From Straminergon stramineum (taxonomy: Eukaryota > Streptophyta > Bryopsida > Hypnales > Calliergonaceae), in the NCBI GenBank assembly GCA_963920665.1, contig OY987265.1, forward strand, positions 27,099,001-27,163,000: a stretch of DNA of 64,000 nt, in the 5' to 3' direction. Position 1 is the stretch's first letter. The number at the start of each line of letters is the position of its first letter. The notes below the pieces were generated by a model. It had not been told where the DNA came from, did not search any database, and saw only the letters and a program-made list of their open reading frames with translations. Made by a program: the position numbers and the translations under genes. Below, piece by piece: positions 37,831 to 47,899 of the stretch.

Positions 37831-38949
37831 TAGCAAGGTAGACGCTCATTTTGTGAAGCAACAAGCTTCTTTTAGCATTTTCGATTAGAGATTTTGGTGT
37901 TTTGGGGCGTGTGATATACCATTGGAAAGGTATTTCCAAGACTTTTTCAATGATATATTACAAACCTCAAAATTCAAAAAAACGAATTTGAAAATTGCAA
38001 CTGAAAGTTGCTGCGACTATAGAGTGAGCGTCCGCCCAGCTAATTGCCTGTCCGCCAAGCGGACGGGGGGGGGGGGGCGGACGGGAGGGCGGATGTCTAG
38101 GCGGACGGGCGAACACCAAGGTGGACACCCATGTTTTGAAGTAAAAAACTTCTTTTGATATTTCCGATTGGAGATTTTGGTGTTTTGGGGCGTGTGATAT
38201 ACCATTGGAAAGGTATTTCCAAGACCTTTCCAACGATATATTACACGACCCAAAAAATCCAGAAAACGAATTCGGAAATTGCAAGTGAAAGTTGTTGCGA
38301 CTACATAGTGAGCGTCTGCCTAGCTGATCGCCCATCCGCCCGTCCGCCAAGCGGACGGGAGGGGGGCGGACGGGAGGGCGGATGAGCGGACACCAACGCG
38401 GACGCTCAGGTTTTGATTTTTGAAGCAACAAACTTCTTTTATCATTTTCGATTGGAGATTTTGGTGTTTTGGGGCGTGTGATATACCATTGGAAAGGTAT
38501 TTCCAAGACCTTTCCAACGGTATATTACACGCCCTAAAATTCCAAAAAAAAAATTCGAAAATTGCAAGTGAAAGTTGCTGCGACTACATAGTGAGCGTCC
38601 GCTCGTCCGCTCGGTGGATGGAGTGGACGGACGGGCTCTAGAATCCGCGGATGGGGTCGCAGACGAGATGGTGGACGGGTTGCATAAATCGCAGATGAGG
38701 TTGGGGACGGGCGGATGGGATGGTGGACGGGCTACAGAAACCACAGACAGGGTTGCGGACGGGCGGATGGGATGGCGGACGAGCTGCAAAAACCGCGGAT
38801 GGTGGTGCGGACGGGGTTGCAGACGGGAAATTACCCAGGGTAAAAACCAAATTTTCCGAATGTCATAGGACGTCCAGAGGGGTCGCGGACGTAGACGTCG
38901 GACGTCCGGACGTTGGCGGCTACGTCAGGATGCCTTGTCAACTCTATAG

Positions 38950-39210
38950 ATGTAGAAATGACTCTAGTGGGTCATATTTTTTGTTGATATGGAACATGAC
39001 CTTCATAAGTCATATTTTTGGCTCATGTAGTAGTTCACATGGAATGTTACTAGTAATTTTATAATTGAATGTAGTCATATTTTTAAAAGTATAGAGTCAC
39101 ATTATTGGCATGATTGTGAATATTATATAACTTCAATGAGTCATATTTTGACTAAAATATATTATAAAATATAACTCAAACAAGTCATATTTGTAACTGA
39201 GGTGACTTGA
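38950..39210 (+). repeat. Subterminal repeats, right block (same orientation as 34.3-34.7 kb)
   Basis: 'atgactctagtgggtcatattttttgttgatatggaacatgac' continues the repeat family that stops at 34.69 kb. Further diverged copies of 'gtcatattt' run to about 39.2 kb. Direct orientation on both sides shows that the foldback element split one repeat block and that these are not the two ends of one CACTA element. Confidence 0.55.
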
Positions 39211-39685
39211 AGTTTATGGTAGCTTTTGTAATAAACTACAATCACATTTTCTATATATTCTAAATTGACTTTGTCACATTGTAAATGCGCATACAATATA
39301 AAATATATATAAACATGTGGAATTGGAGGGTTTTTTTATAGAGTCTCAAGAAATACAAGAAGTGATGCTTTCTTGAAATTCTATTTTTTTACTTTTGTTA
39401 GACATGTATGTAATCCTAGTTCTTTTATTTTTATATAGAGAGATATTTTAAAACTTTGGATCATGTGTTTAAGGTTTAGAAATGAAAGGCTAAGCTTCTT
39501 TTGTCTTTCTTTTGGATTTAAAAAGATTTAGACTCAATGAAGGGATATGGATAGAATTATGGGGAGTAGAGTTAGCCAATAGTAAAAATAGAGTGCATAT
39601 GACTTTTAGGGATGAACACCCACTTGCCTAAGTAAAAGGTATGGAGGATAAGATGGAAGTTAAAAATGAGACCCTTCTTCTTCCT

Positions 39686-39766
39686 CACAAGGAGATATAT
39701 ATATTAGTGGTGAGATATATAATAGTTGAGAGATACATAATAGTTGGGAGATATATATTAGGAGAG
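39686..39766 (+). repeat. Short tandem repeat 'gagatatataatagttg'
   Basis: About four units of 'gagatatataatagttgg' type lie upstream of the gag remnant. The surrounding 39.68-39.87 kb could be part of a decayed LTR, but no second copy is present to confirm it. Confidence 0.5.
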
Positions 39767-40002
39767 AGAAATAATGTTTTGTAATATTGTGAAATTTGTA
39801 ATGAGATTATGAGAGTGTGTTCTCTATTTTTTATGATTTCAAACTCTATCACACTCTTTATTTAGAGTTGTGGAGAAAAATTGTCACTCGATTCTAGTTG
39901 TAGTTAGGAATCTAGTGTTTTTCCAAAGCAATTCCTCTCTACCACGACATTTGATGCTTCCATTGAGAGAGCTCTGGGGCAACTAGTTTTGATTGAGGTA
40001 TT

Positions 40003-40504
40003 ATGGAGGATACTAGAAGGGCTTATGTTAGGGCCCAAACTAATATGGAAAATATATTTGGGGCATTGGCTATGTTTATGGAGCATTTTAGAGCATATCC
40101 TAATGGAGAAGAGGCCACTAAAGTTCTTAAGGGTGTTGTTGATAAGATTGGGAAGTTTGATGGGAAGGACATTACTAATTTCCTAGGAGTTTATGTTTGT
40201 GAGATGGAAGTGCATCAAGTGCTTAAAGGGCAAATGTTAAAAACTTTTGACTTGGTTGTTGTACTTGAAATTCGTGAGAAGGTGCAAGAGATTTGGGAGA
40301 ATTGCATATATGACTTCATAGGCAAGATTTGATGAGAAATTGAGGGATGAGTATTTTAATGAGGACACGAAGAGAATGACAAAAAGGTCCTTTCTTGATT
40401 GGATAGAGCAACAACCAAGGAATGATATGGGCCCAAATAAGTTGTTGCGAGAGTTTGAGAAGAATTATAATCAATTGCCCTTTGTAGAGAGGTGCCTTCT
40501 TGAT
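40003..40504 (+). pseudogene. Retrotransposon gag fragment, frameshifted and interrupted by a solo LTR
   Basis: The translation from MEDTRRAYVRAQTNMENIFG shows a capsid-type helical region with KIGKFDGKDITNFLGVYVCE, typical of plant LTR-retrotransposon gag. A frameshift near 40.30-40.34 kb moves the frame, after which RDEYFNEDTKRMTKRSFLDW and QQPRNDMGPNKLLREFEKNY continue the gag match. The frame is then cut at VERCLLD by the 1.3-kb LTR inserted at 40,505. Beyond the LTR the frame resumes for a few codons (TGNAGM) to a stop. No zinc knuckle, protease or polymerase was seen. This is a dead fragment. Confidence 0.7.
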
Positions 40505-41813
40505 TGTCGCGGCCCTAGTAACACCTTACAGTTCCAACCAGACTTTAAGAGCCCTTTACAGCTTTCAAGGCTCACCACACTCCAATATCAGTATCACTTA
40601 GGCCCCCCTAACTAACACTACACACACCACGCATTCACAGCATTAGTTCCCATTTCCAACTCACTTTACTAAGTCTTGGTGCACAAGACTTCTAGTATGC
40701 ATTCCACTCGTGACACCGAGCATGTCACTTGGTGACATGGGGCGGAACTTCCATCTTACTGTGCTAAAACTTATGGAGGCACTACTCACAATAGTCCTAA
40801 CCGCCTTTGGTTGTCACCCCACTTCATACTAGGTCCTTTTGTGTACTTGTTATTCTCACACCAACACTAATCGAGACTCACAACTCGGGACACATTACCA
40901 AAGGCCTAGCAAGGAGTGGGACTCCAATCAACCAATGCCCCGGGACACACACAAGTGTCCCAAAGAGCCTTGAAGCTAGTGGTGAAGTTATATCACCACC
41001 CATGAGTCACTAGGACTCACCAAGGCTCCAAGAAGGAGGGAGGAAGGAGACCAACCCCTCCTATAGTACTCTTTGTAATCTTTGATAGACCCCTCCCTTG
41101 TGGATCAAAGGAACTTCCCAAACCCCCTTGGGTTTTGGAAGACCACCCGTTTCTAACCGAAATCCCAAGTTCTACTTCCGTTTGGACTCCCGAACTTCCA
41201 AACAGCATAACTTTGTTGTCAGGGCTTCAAATGTCACATTCAAGCCCATTTCGGACATATACGCAATGAGTAGATGCTGAAGGACTACTCACTTGTCCCA
41301 TTTGGACAAGTTCTTACAAAGTTATGGCCCTCCAAAGATTCGGGTCCACCGGGAGCGGCGTCACACCTTCACCACGACCCTTCTCTTGGCCATAACTTTT
41401 GGCTCATGACTTGGAACCTCATAATGCTTGTCATTCTAGGTTCCTTGTCTTTGTAGCTTTCCAATGATATGCTACATGCCATGCTTTGTTGAGTGATTCC
41501 TTAAGAATCCCTCACACCTAGCCTTTGAGTGTCGCGGCACCACCAGAACACCCCGAACTTTGAACAGCCATAACTAGCCTACTAGTCCAAATCACGTGTT
41601 CTTTAGACGGTTAGAAGCGTATTCTCAAGAGCTTTCTAAGAATGTATGACATGCTACTATGCCCTTCGTAAGCAAGGCACTATTGCATCCTATTTGCTTA
41701 GGAGTCTCTCCTTTCTCCATTCTTAGCCTATTGCAAGGCTTGGGAAGTCACCCCTAAGGTCCCTCTTGCTCACTAAGGCACTAAGGGCACCTCAAGGAGA
41801 TAGGGGCGTGACA
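40505..41813 (-). mobile_element. Solo LTR-like repeat, copy 2 (1309 bp) with 5-bp target duplication
   Basis: The block starts TGTCGCGGCCC and ends GGGGCGTGACA on the plus strand and is the inverted relative of 18,942-20,238. It is flanked on both sides by TTGAT (40,500-40,504 and 41,814-41,818), a perfect 5-bp duplication as made by LTR-retrotransposon integrase. It has no internal coding sequence, so it is a solo LTR left by recombination or a very reduced element. It inserted into the gag fragment of another retrotransposon. Confidence 0.85.
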
Positions 41814-41839
41814 TTGATACGGGGAATGCTGGTATGTGA

Positions 41840-42240
41840 CCATGGAGTAGTGAGCGGTGAGTGAGAAGCGGGGATTGGTGAGCGGGGTTTAGGGTTATTG
41901 GTTTAAAAATATTTATAAGAATAAATGGATTAAAAATTTGCTAGAATTATTTGGGAAATTGGATTGAAGTTGAAGAAGAAGTTGATGAATGTCGATGGAA
42001 AATGGATGAAACTAGTTGTAAAAAGTCAATGAAAGTAGTTGGATGAAATGGATGAAATGGATGAAAGTGGTTGTAAGAAGTCGATGAAAGTAGTTGGATG
42101 AAAGGGATGAAAGTGGTTTAGGGTAATGGATGAATTTCATTGGAAAAATGGATGAACAAATTTTAGGGTTTGGATGAAAGTGTGTCAAGAAATAGATGAA
42201 AGTAGATGACAAAACAAGATGAAAATGGGTGAGAAAATGG
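41840..42240 (+). repeat. Simple repeat-like region (gatgaaagtggttg / gatgaaatg)
   Basis: Repeated 'gatgaaagtagttggatgaaatg' and related words run through about 41,985-42,240, preceded by 'gtgagcgg' repeats near 41,848-41,885. No coding potential is seen. Confidence 0.5.
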
Positions 42241-42972
42241 GTGAGAACTTCCTATGAATAGATGCCATGTTGGGAAAGACATCGGAAAAAGGCTAAGATT
42301 ACGTTTCAGGGTTCCATTTAATTGAAAAGTGGTTAGGATTTAGGGTCCCATTTTCTGTAGAAATAATTGTCTTATGACTGTGCAGGTATAGTCTACCTAC
42401 AACTGTGGGTTTAGGTCACGTGAGAGGTTTACGGTTTTAGGATTTTAAATCAATTTTGGTAATGCAACCTCAAATCACTATGAATAATATCATCCAATTT
42501 AGAGCCACGAACATTCAAATGATATAAGTAGACTTGAAATAGGAAAGAAAGGAGAAATTCAGAAATTGTCAATTACCAACATGCACTGAAAATACCATAG
42601 TGGTGTACAACAATATTTTAGCCAAAGTGGGCTGAGGTCGAACTACCCTCACTATCTGATGTCTGTGAATCTGATTCTACATCACAATCATCTACGAACT
42701 CCAGTACACGAGGATCTACCAAATGGGCCCTAGAAGTTGGCCTCGGATTTAGGGCAATGAAATCCTTGGAAACCGCCTCAACATACATGAGGAGTTGAAA
42801 TGGCTTAGGGGGACTTGGAAAAAATCCAGGGTTGGAAAAAAATGGAACCTTTTTAGAGTTCTTCATTGTTAGGTCTTGCCTATAAAAACAAGTGAATAAA
42901 GTATTAGATCAAATGAACCCATGAAGAAAACAGTAAATTTAAACCATAGAACTGAGAGGAAAACTTACTTAC

Positions 42973-43983
42973 TGAATTGTGATGTCTTGACAATAGCTTG
43001 GACCGGTACATCCATGTTGTCAAGATCTAGAGCAGGTGTAGGAAGGCGTGGCGATGGCGATTTTGGAACTGTGCACATGACTGGAGCAATGAGGGCATCA
43101 AAGATAGCCTTGTCCTCCTCAAATGCCAGAATGTGCCGACGTGTGGCACGACAAGCTTGAATGCTGGCCCCAACTAGCATCCAAGAGAAGTTAAAGTCCA
43201 AGACATCGAAATAGCTATATTATACAATAATTCGACAAAAATTAGTTGAAGCAAGAAAACAACAAGTACCTGTAGACGCAGTGCAGTCGATGACGACGTC
43301 CCCAAGTTCAGAGCATGCTTCTATAAGCATTTGCATGAACTACCAAGCCTTTTCCCGAGGACCCTGTCACGGTTTGTAGCCATTCATGGTGACGTCCTCC
43401 TTGTTACAGAAATTCTGGAGGATGTCGTCCCGTCCCACATTGACACCCACCGCATCGTGGGATGGGACGAACTAGAATGGAAATTCCTCCTGTGTCTTTG
43501 GTCCACATTCCTTGACCACCAGGGAGATGGCAAACCTCATTGTCTGTAGGCAGAAGAGGTAAGAAATCCAGTACTATTAATGAGGAAATGCAAGAGAAGT
43601 ATTTAGGAGTCTAAATGGTCTCTTACCGTCTTAGTGGGATCAGCAGGCGAGGTCAAGTGAAGATGATTCATGCCGAACCAAGTGATGAGTATCTTGAAGT
43701 TGTACTCTTTGCAACATTCGAGAATGTGGCTTCTGTGGGGAACAGAGGGGGCTGGGTACATCACCAACATACCACTGTTGTCGTGCAAAAACTCTTGAGC
43801 GAAGTCAAAAACTAGAACTAACCATTGAGATGTGAACTCGTTCCACGTAGGAATGGGGCCAGGTGGAACTGATATGGTGGGCACATGGAGACTTTCGAGT
43901 ACATCCACGATGATCAAGTCCACAGCTGATTGGGAATCAAGGACCCCGTTGAAGTAGCGATCTTTGTCACTGGAATGCTGCAT
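42973..43983 (-). pseudogene. DNA-methyltransferase-like segment of the decayed gene
   Basis: Three exons (43,983-43,624; 43,550-43,270; 43,173-42,973) encode SAVDLIIVDVLESLHVP, a helix ending LHDNSGMLVMYPAP, then MRFAISLVVKECGPKTQEEF, LGDVVIDCTAST and GASIQACRATRRHILAFEED. In N4/N6 methyltransferases of the permuted class the order is a DPPY-type motif, then a strand with G..LV, then LDPF.GSGT..AA....R..IG.E.D for S-adenosylmethionine binding. The spacing of VIDCTAST, then Arg, then the acidic EED fits this. The intron between the last two exons (43,174-43,269) splits the SAM loop with a GT-AG pair. Confidence 0.5.
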
Positions 43984-46430
43984 GGAAAAGTGTTAGTGAC
44001 AATAAACGAAGGAGGTTATGATATTGAAAAATGTATGTTGAAATACAAACGTCACTATAGTAAACAAAGCCGCGGTTTAGGGTCAACGAAAGAAGAGATG
44101 TGTGATTCAATGGCGGTTCAGGGTGCTGAAAATGATAGAGGCACGGTGGACACATGAAGAGATGAAGGGCTTACCATGGCCAAGAAGGATAGGACGTCAT
44201 CATAGGCCTTTTTAGTGCCTTGAAGATTACCCAGAGACAAGTTCAAGATGCACTCATCAATATCCGGAATAGGGTCTAGATTATGAGTTGTTGGTGTCAA
44301 TCCATGCACCAAACGCTCTTGAGTTAGGGAAAAACCGGATGACCCTTCTTTCATGTTAGTTGCACTAGTAGCTAGTTCCTACAATGGTGTCTCAGCCTTC
44401 CTCTTCGTGCCCTTCTTCTTAGCCTTCTCTTGATCCTTCTCAGCTTGGGCAACAAGTCTCTTCCTCTTGTTTTCCTAGGTCTTCTTCTTGGCATCCTCCA
44501 ATCTCTCCAATTTCCTCTTGTCTGAGGCTTCATGCCTCTTGATGGCCCTATCTCGTGCCTCCGGGTCTAATTCGGCGAATTCATTGAACTTAGACTCAAC
44601 AACCGCGGTATTCTTGAGCGTCTGAAAAAGAATCTCTTCTTCCGGTGGTGTGATCCCGAAGTTGCACTCCAGGTACCAAGGGCAAGCCTGCAAATGAGAG
44701 TTCGTCCAATTTTTCAACTGTGTGGGTGAAAACATACAGTCTGCGGAGGATCGATCCAGCCACGTGGTGAGAAATGGGGGCAAATCAGCCTTTGCAAGGG
44801 CTTTCTTGCCATATAACTCGAACTTGAAGTACCTACAAATGAATTTTGCATGTTAGTCTATCTCACTTCATGGAAGAGTAGTTAGGTGTGTGTAAGACCA
44901 AATTGCAATAGAACTTTAGAATATATGGAAGCAATCGCATGTCTCAATATATATCACAAGAAAGTTTAAGAGAAATAGAACCAACTCCATTAGAAAAGAT
45001 CCTAGACAACTCAATTAGATTGGACACATCTACATAGGTAGTTCTTCGTCGACTGTGAAGGCACATTCAATATTAGAGGAAGAGAATGGAATGGTTATTC
45101 AGAGAGACATGTACTTGTATATCACGCATTTAACTGCCAATACGGATCCCCTGAAGTCCTTAAAGGAGTTTGACTTCTTGAAGGCGTCAGCACCCTTGAA
45201 CGTACCTGTATAAGCATGATCCCAAAGCTTCATTCTCCACCCCTCCAAATACTCGGAGAGTGTTTGCGGCTCGGTAGAGACAGAGAAGTCCACAGATATA
45301 TTATCCGCCTGGATTATGGAGTCGAACATCTCAGTAGCTGTCTCCTCAATCTGCTAGTACATGGGGATCACCATCCATGGTAAAGTGAGTGAGAACAGTA
45401 GATTTTTGGGTATATTAGATTAAAGGAATGTGAAGATAGCAACTGAAATTTTTTACGGTACTATGAAGAGGGGTAGGAATGCATAGAAAAAAATATTACC
45501 CCTGCATACCAGCATGCCTTACTAAGGAAAACCTACAATTTTTCCTCATTCACAAGACGCGATGGGAAACAACGTGCCTCTCGAGTGGGCCCCGAGGCAT
45601 TGATCCATTTCAACCACTTGATCTTGAACATCGCATTGACGTTGGTTGTAGCTATCATTTGCAACTTCTCTAAGGTCAACTCGGGGCTGGCGTACATGCT
45701 CTAGTGCCGATCAATCTGTGTCCAAGCAAAGAACACCTGTTTAGAAACAGAAGACTAGAGTAGAGTTTCAATCCTCTGCTTTCAACTATAAGTGGATTGT
45801 ACCTCTTCCAACCAATCTCTTCCAAGTGCAGGGTTGGCCACTGCTACAATCTTTGTTAATTTCTTATACAGCTTCTCTGTGGTTTCCTTAATTGAACACC
45901 GCATTGCCATTGCAACTCCCTCTTTAGACACCTCATCGTCCACGGTCTCCTCGTTGTATTTTCAAACTGCAACATCAGTAACTGCTACAATTTCTTGCTG
46001 AAATAGCAAGCGGTGCACATAAGAACAAAGTGAGCTCGGACACAAAAGTAAAGTAAAGGACAATGAGATATTAATTTGCGTTGAAATGAGAAATAACTAG
46101 TAAGGGAATCATGTTATACCTTAAAGATGAAGGAAGTGAAGACCTCTAGGGGCATGGAATACCATGTCCTCCATGTAATCTGTTGGCAGGTTTTAATGTC
46201 ATCCTGACTGAGAAGCTAGTTGAACTTCTCGAGATCCATAACTCTGTATTTCTACACTCGATACAATGTGTGTATGAGGTTTGTCTTGACATGAGAGTTT
46301 TCAATATGCATGTCATACCATACCACTCCAGCATATGAAAAGCCAATGAAAAAAATAAAACCAAGAATTTAAATCAAAATGAAGATGTGTAATAAGTTCA
46401 GTTGGTTAAATCCAAGTAGGTAAGGCATAC

Positions 46431-47095
46431 TTGTTGATGTTGTGCATTGCCTGCATTTCCACCCCAATACGATTCTGTGTATCAAGTACAATGGAGTCCA
46501 CGGAAATATGCTAGTCCCTCTCTGTTCAATGAAGTTGATTAATATGGTTCATCCAAGCTATACGTCTGTGATTTCCATCACAGATGAAGAACTTGTAGTC
46601 CACCAAGTATTTCAGAGCTGCTTTGGACTTCAAGGAAAGATTGAACTAATCATTCACCAAATTCCATATGGGCCCCCACTCATCTTTCTCTCTATCGGAG
46701 AAAACTGCTGTCTCACCATCTTCATCCAAAATGGAGACATAAAAAACCCTTGCGCCTTCTTCATATCCATGGCTAAACTGATTCTCAAGCAATGTAAGAT
46801 CGCAAGAGAGTGTCGGTCGGACCATAGGCATAGGCACTAGTCGGCAAAGAGGAATCCGCATGCGAGAGAGATCAAAGGTGGTCAACCGCAAACTTGAAAT
46901 GATAGACACTGTGTCCATTGTTTGGGACCTCCTAATATCATCCTCCATGTAGTGATGCTGACCTCTAGGAAGGTGGTCTTCTACATTGTCATCCATTTCC
47001 ACGTCCAAGCCAATGCCTGGCTGTGAACCCACATCCACCATCGCTGATCCAGTCAACCTCATAGGAGAGTGAAGAGGTCCTGATGAAGTAATGTT
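46431..47095 (-). pseudogene. ParB/sulfiredoxin-like segment of the decayed gene
   Basis: One reading frame on the minus strand runs through this segment despite three stops (CTA at 46,646-46,648, TCA at 46,526-46,528 and CTA at 46,511-46,513 on the plus strand). It encodes MVRPTLSCDLTLLENQFSHG, a charged strand-helix region, DEWGPIWNLVND and FFICDGNHRRIAWMNHINQL. The DGNHR motif after a hydrophobic strand corresponds to the conserved box of ParB N-terminal and sulfiredoxin-like domains, which bind nucleotides. The segment ends with a good donor (AA|GTATGC). Confidence 0.5.
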
Positions 47096-47765
47096 CTGTA
47101 TTGAGTAGAGAAGTATAAACAAATTATAATTCAAATGACAAATCAGCTTCATTTGGTCACGAGCAAATGAAATAAGCAGACGAACATGGGAGTCTGATAA
47201 TAATAATAATAGAAGAAACATTTGTTCAAGTACTCATTCGTATTATCTCAAAGTAACCCCTACGAAAGTACTCAATCCGCCTCAAACAGCACAAACACAA
47301 GCCTTAGTGAGAGCCCTGTACTATCTACAACAAAATATAAGAATATCAGCATCAGGCACTACACCAGAAGTGACCTCTACATCCACATGGTTGCATGTGC
47401 AATACCCTGTCATGACCTCAGTATTGTAATCAACCACCGTATCCTGGTCATCTCCTACGCTAGTGCAAGAGGAATGAGGAGGAGATGTCTCTCCTTGACT
47501 GGACATGTCATCATTGTCTATGTCTAAGTCCCGTATTAACACGTCCAAGCTTACCCTAGGTCTCGGTAATGGATTTTCTAGAATACCAGGAGGTGGTAAC
47601 TCGGCCGTCTCCATCTCCACAGAGACCTCAAGAGGTACTTCTGCTACTGCTCATATGTCCCGACTTCTTTCAGTCGCATCAATGAGAATATCAGCTAGGG
47701 CAGCCGGAACGTCCTCAATCAAACCAACTCCAGTTATGACGAAATCATGAAAAAAGACATGGATC

Positions 47766-47899
47766 AAAATGTAAGGCCCATTCTAGGGATCCCTAGGTGT
47801 CCGGAACTATTCCGTAGAATCCCCCTCGATGAAAAATATCGCAAAATTATTGCAGCCCACCAAGCGCAAACTCGAATATGGAATGCATGTACATCAAAT
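47766..47899. other. Junction between decayed gene and satellite
   Basis: A short transition with partial satellite-like words (ctagggatccctagg) but no clear unit. It lies immediately 5' of the decayed minus-strand gene, where its promoter would be. Confidence 0.35.

Larger units (their letters stand above)
34699..38944. mobile_element. Foldback element: two inverted arms of three units each around an AT-rich core
   Basis: The left arm (34,699-35,720) and right arm (37,840-38,944) are inverted copies. Each contains three units of about 180 bp separated by CCGCCC-rich minisatellite. A unit runs from 'gactacatagtgagcgtcc' through 'ttggaattttggggcgtgtaatata', an internal hairpin (TGGAAAGGT...ACCTTTCCA) and 'caccaaaatctccaatcggaaatg' to 'gaagcat..aaaaagtgagtgtcc'. 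The three right-hand units are the reverse complement of the three on the left. The termini share GTTGAC in inverted orientation. It interrupts the CACTA-like subterminal repeats. No ORF of known family is present. A clear target-site duplication was not found. MULE-like or FB-like foldback are possible classes. Confidence 0.65.
42618..47765 (-). pseudogene. Decayed multi-exon gene: ParB/Srx-like box followed by DNA-methyltransferase-like domain
   Basis: The minus strand carries a chain of open segments separated by intron-sized gaps: about 47,765-47,370; 47,095-46,431; 46,340-46,120; 46,005-45,804; 45,735-45,537; 45,360-45,112; 44,830-44,174; 43,983-43,624; 43,550-43,270; 43,173-42,973; and 42,866-42,618. 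An acidic disordered N-terminus leads into a segment with LVDYKFFICDGNHRRIAW, a ParB/sulfiredoxin-type DGNHR box. A long middle region with a Lys/Glu-rich stretch follows. The C-terminal part reads DLIIVD...LVMYP and then GDVVIDCTAST and ASIQACRATRRHILAFEED. That order resembles permuted N4/N6 DNA methyltransferases (motif IV before motif I). At least a dozen in-frame stops, mostly TAG, show the copy is dead. The DPPY position reads DVLE, so catalysis would also be lost. The family name is unknown to me; the domain calls are by motif only. Confidence 0.6.

Noticed and set aside
35030..38868. Pro/Ser/Arg-rich and Gly/Arg-rich open frames
   Set aside because: They are translations of the CCGCCC minisatellite and foldback units on both strands.
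47366..47379. CACTACACCAGAAG resembling a CACTA terminus
   Set aside because: It lies within a coding-like exon of the ParB-methylase-like gene, has no subterminal repeats, and is best explained by chance.
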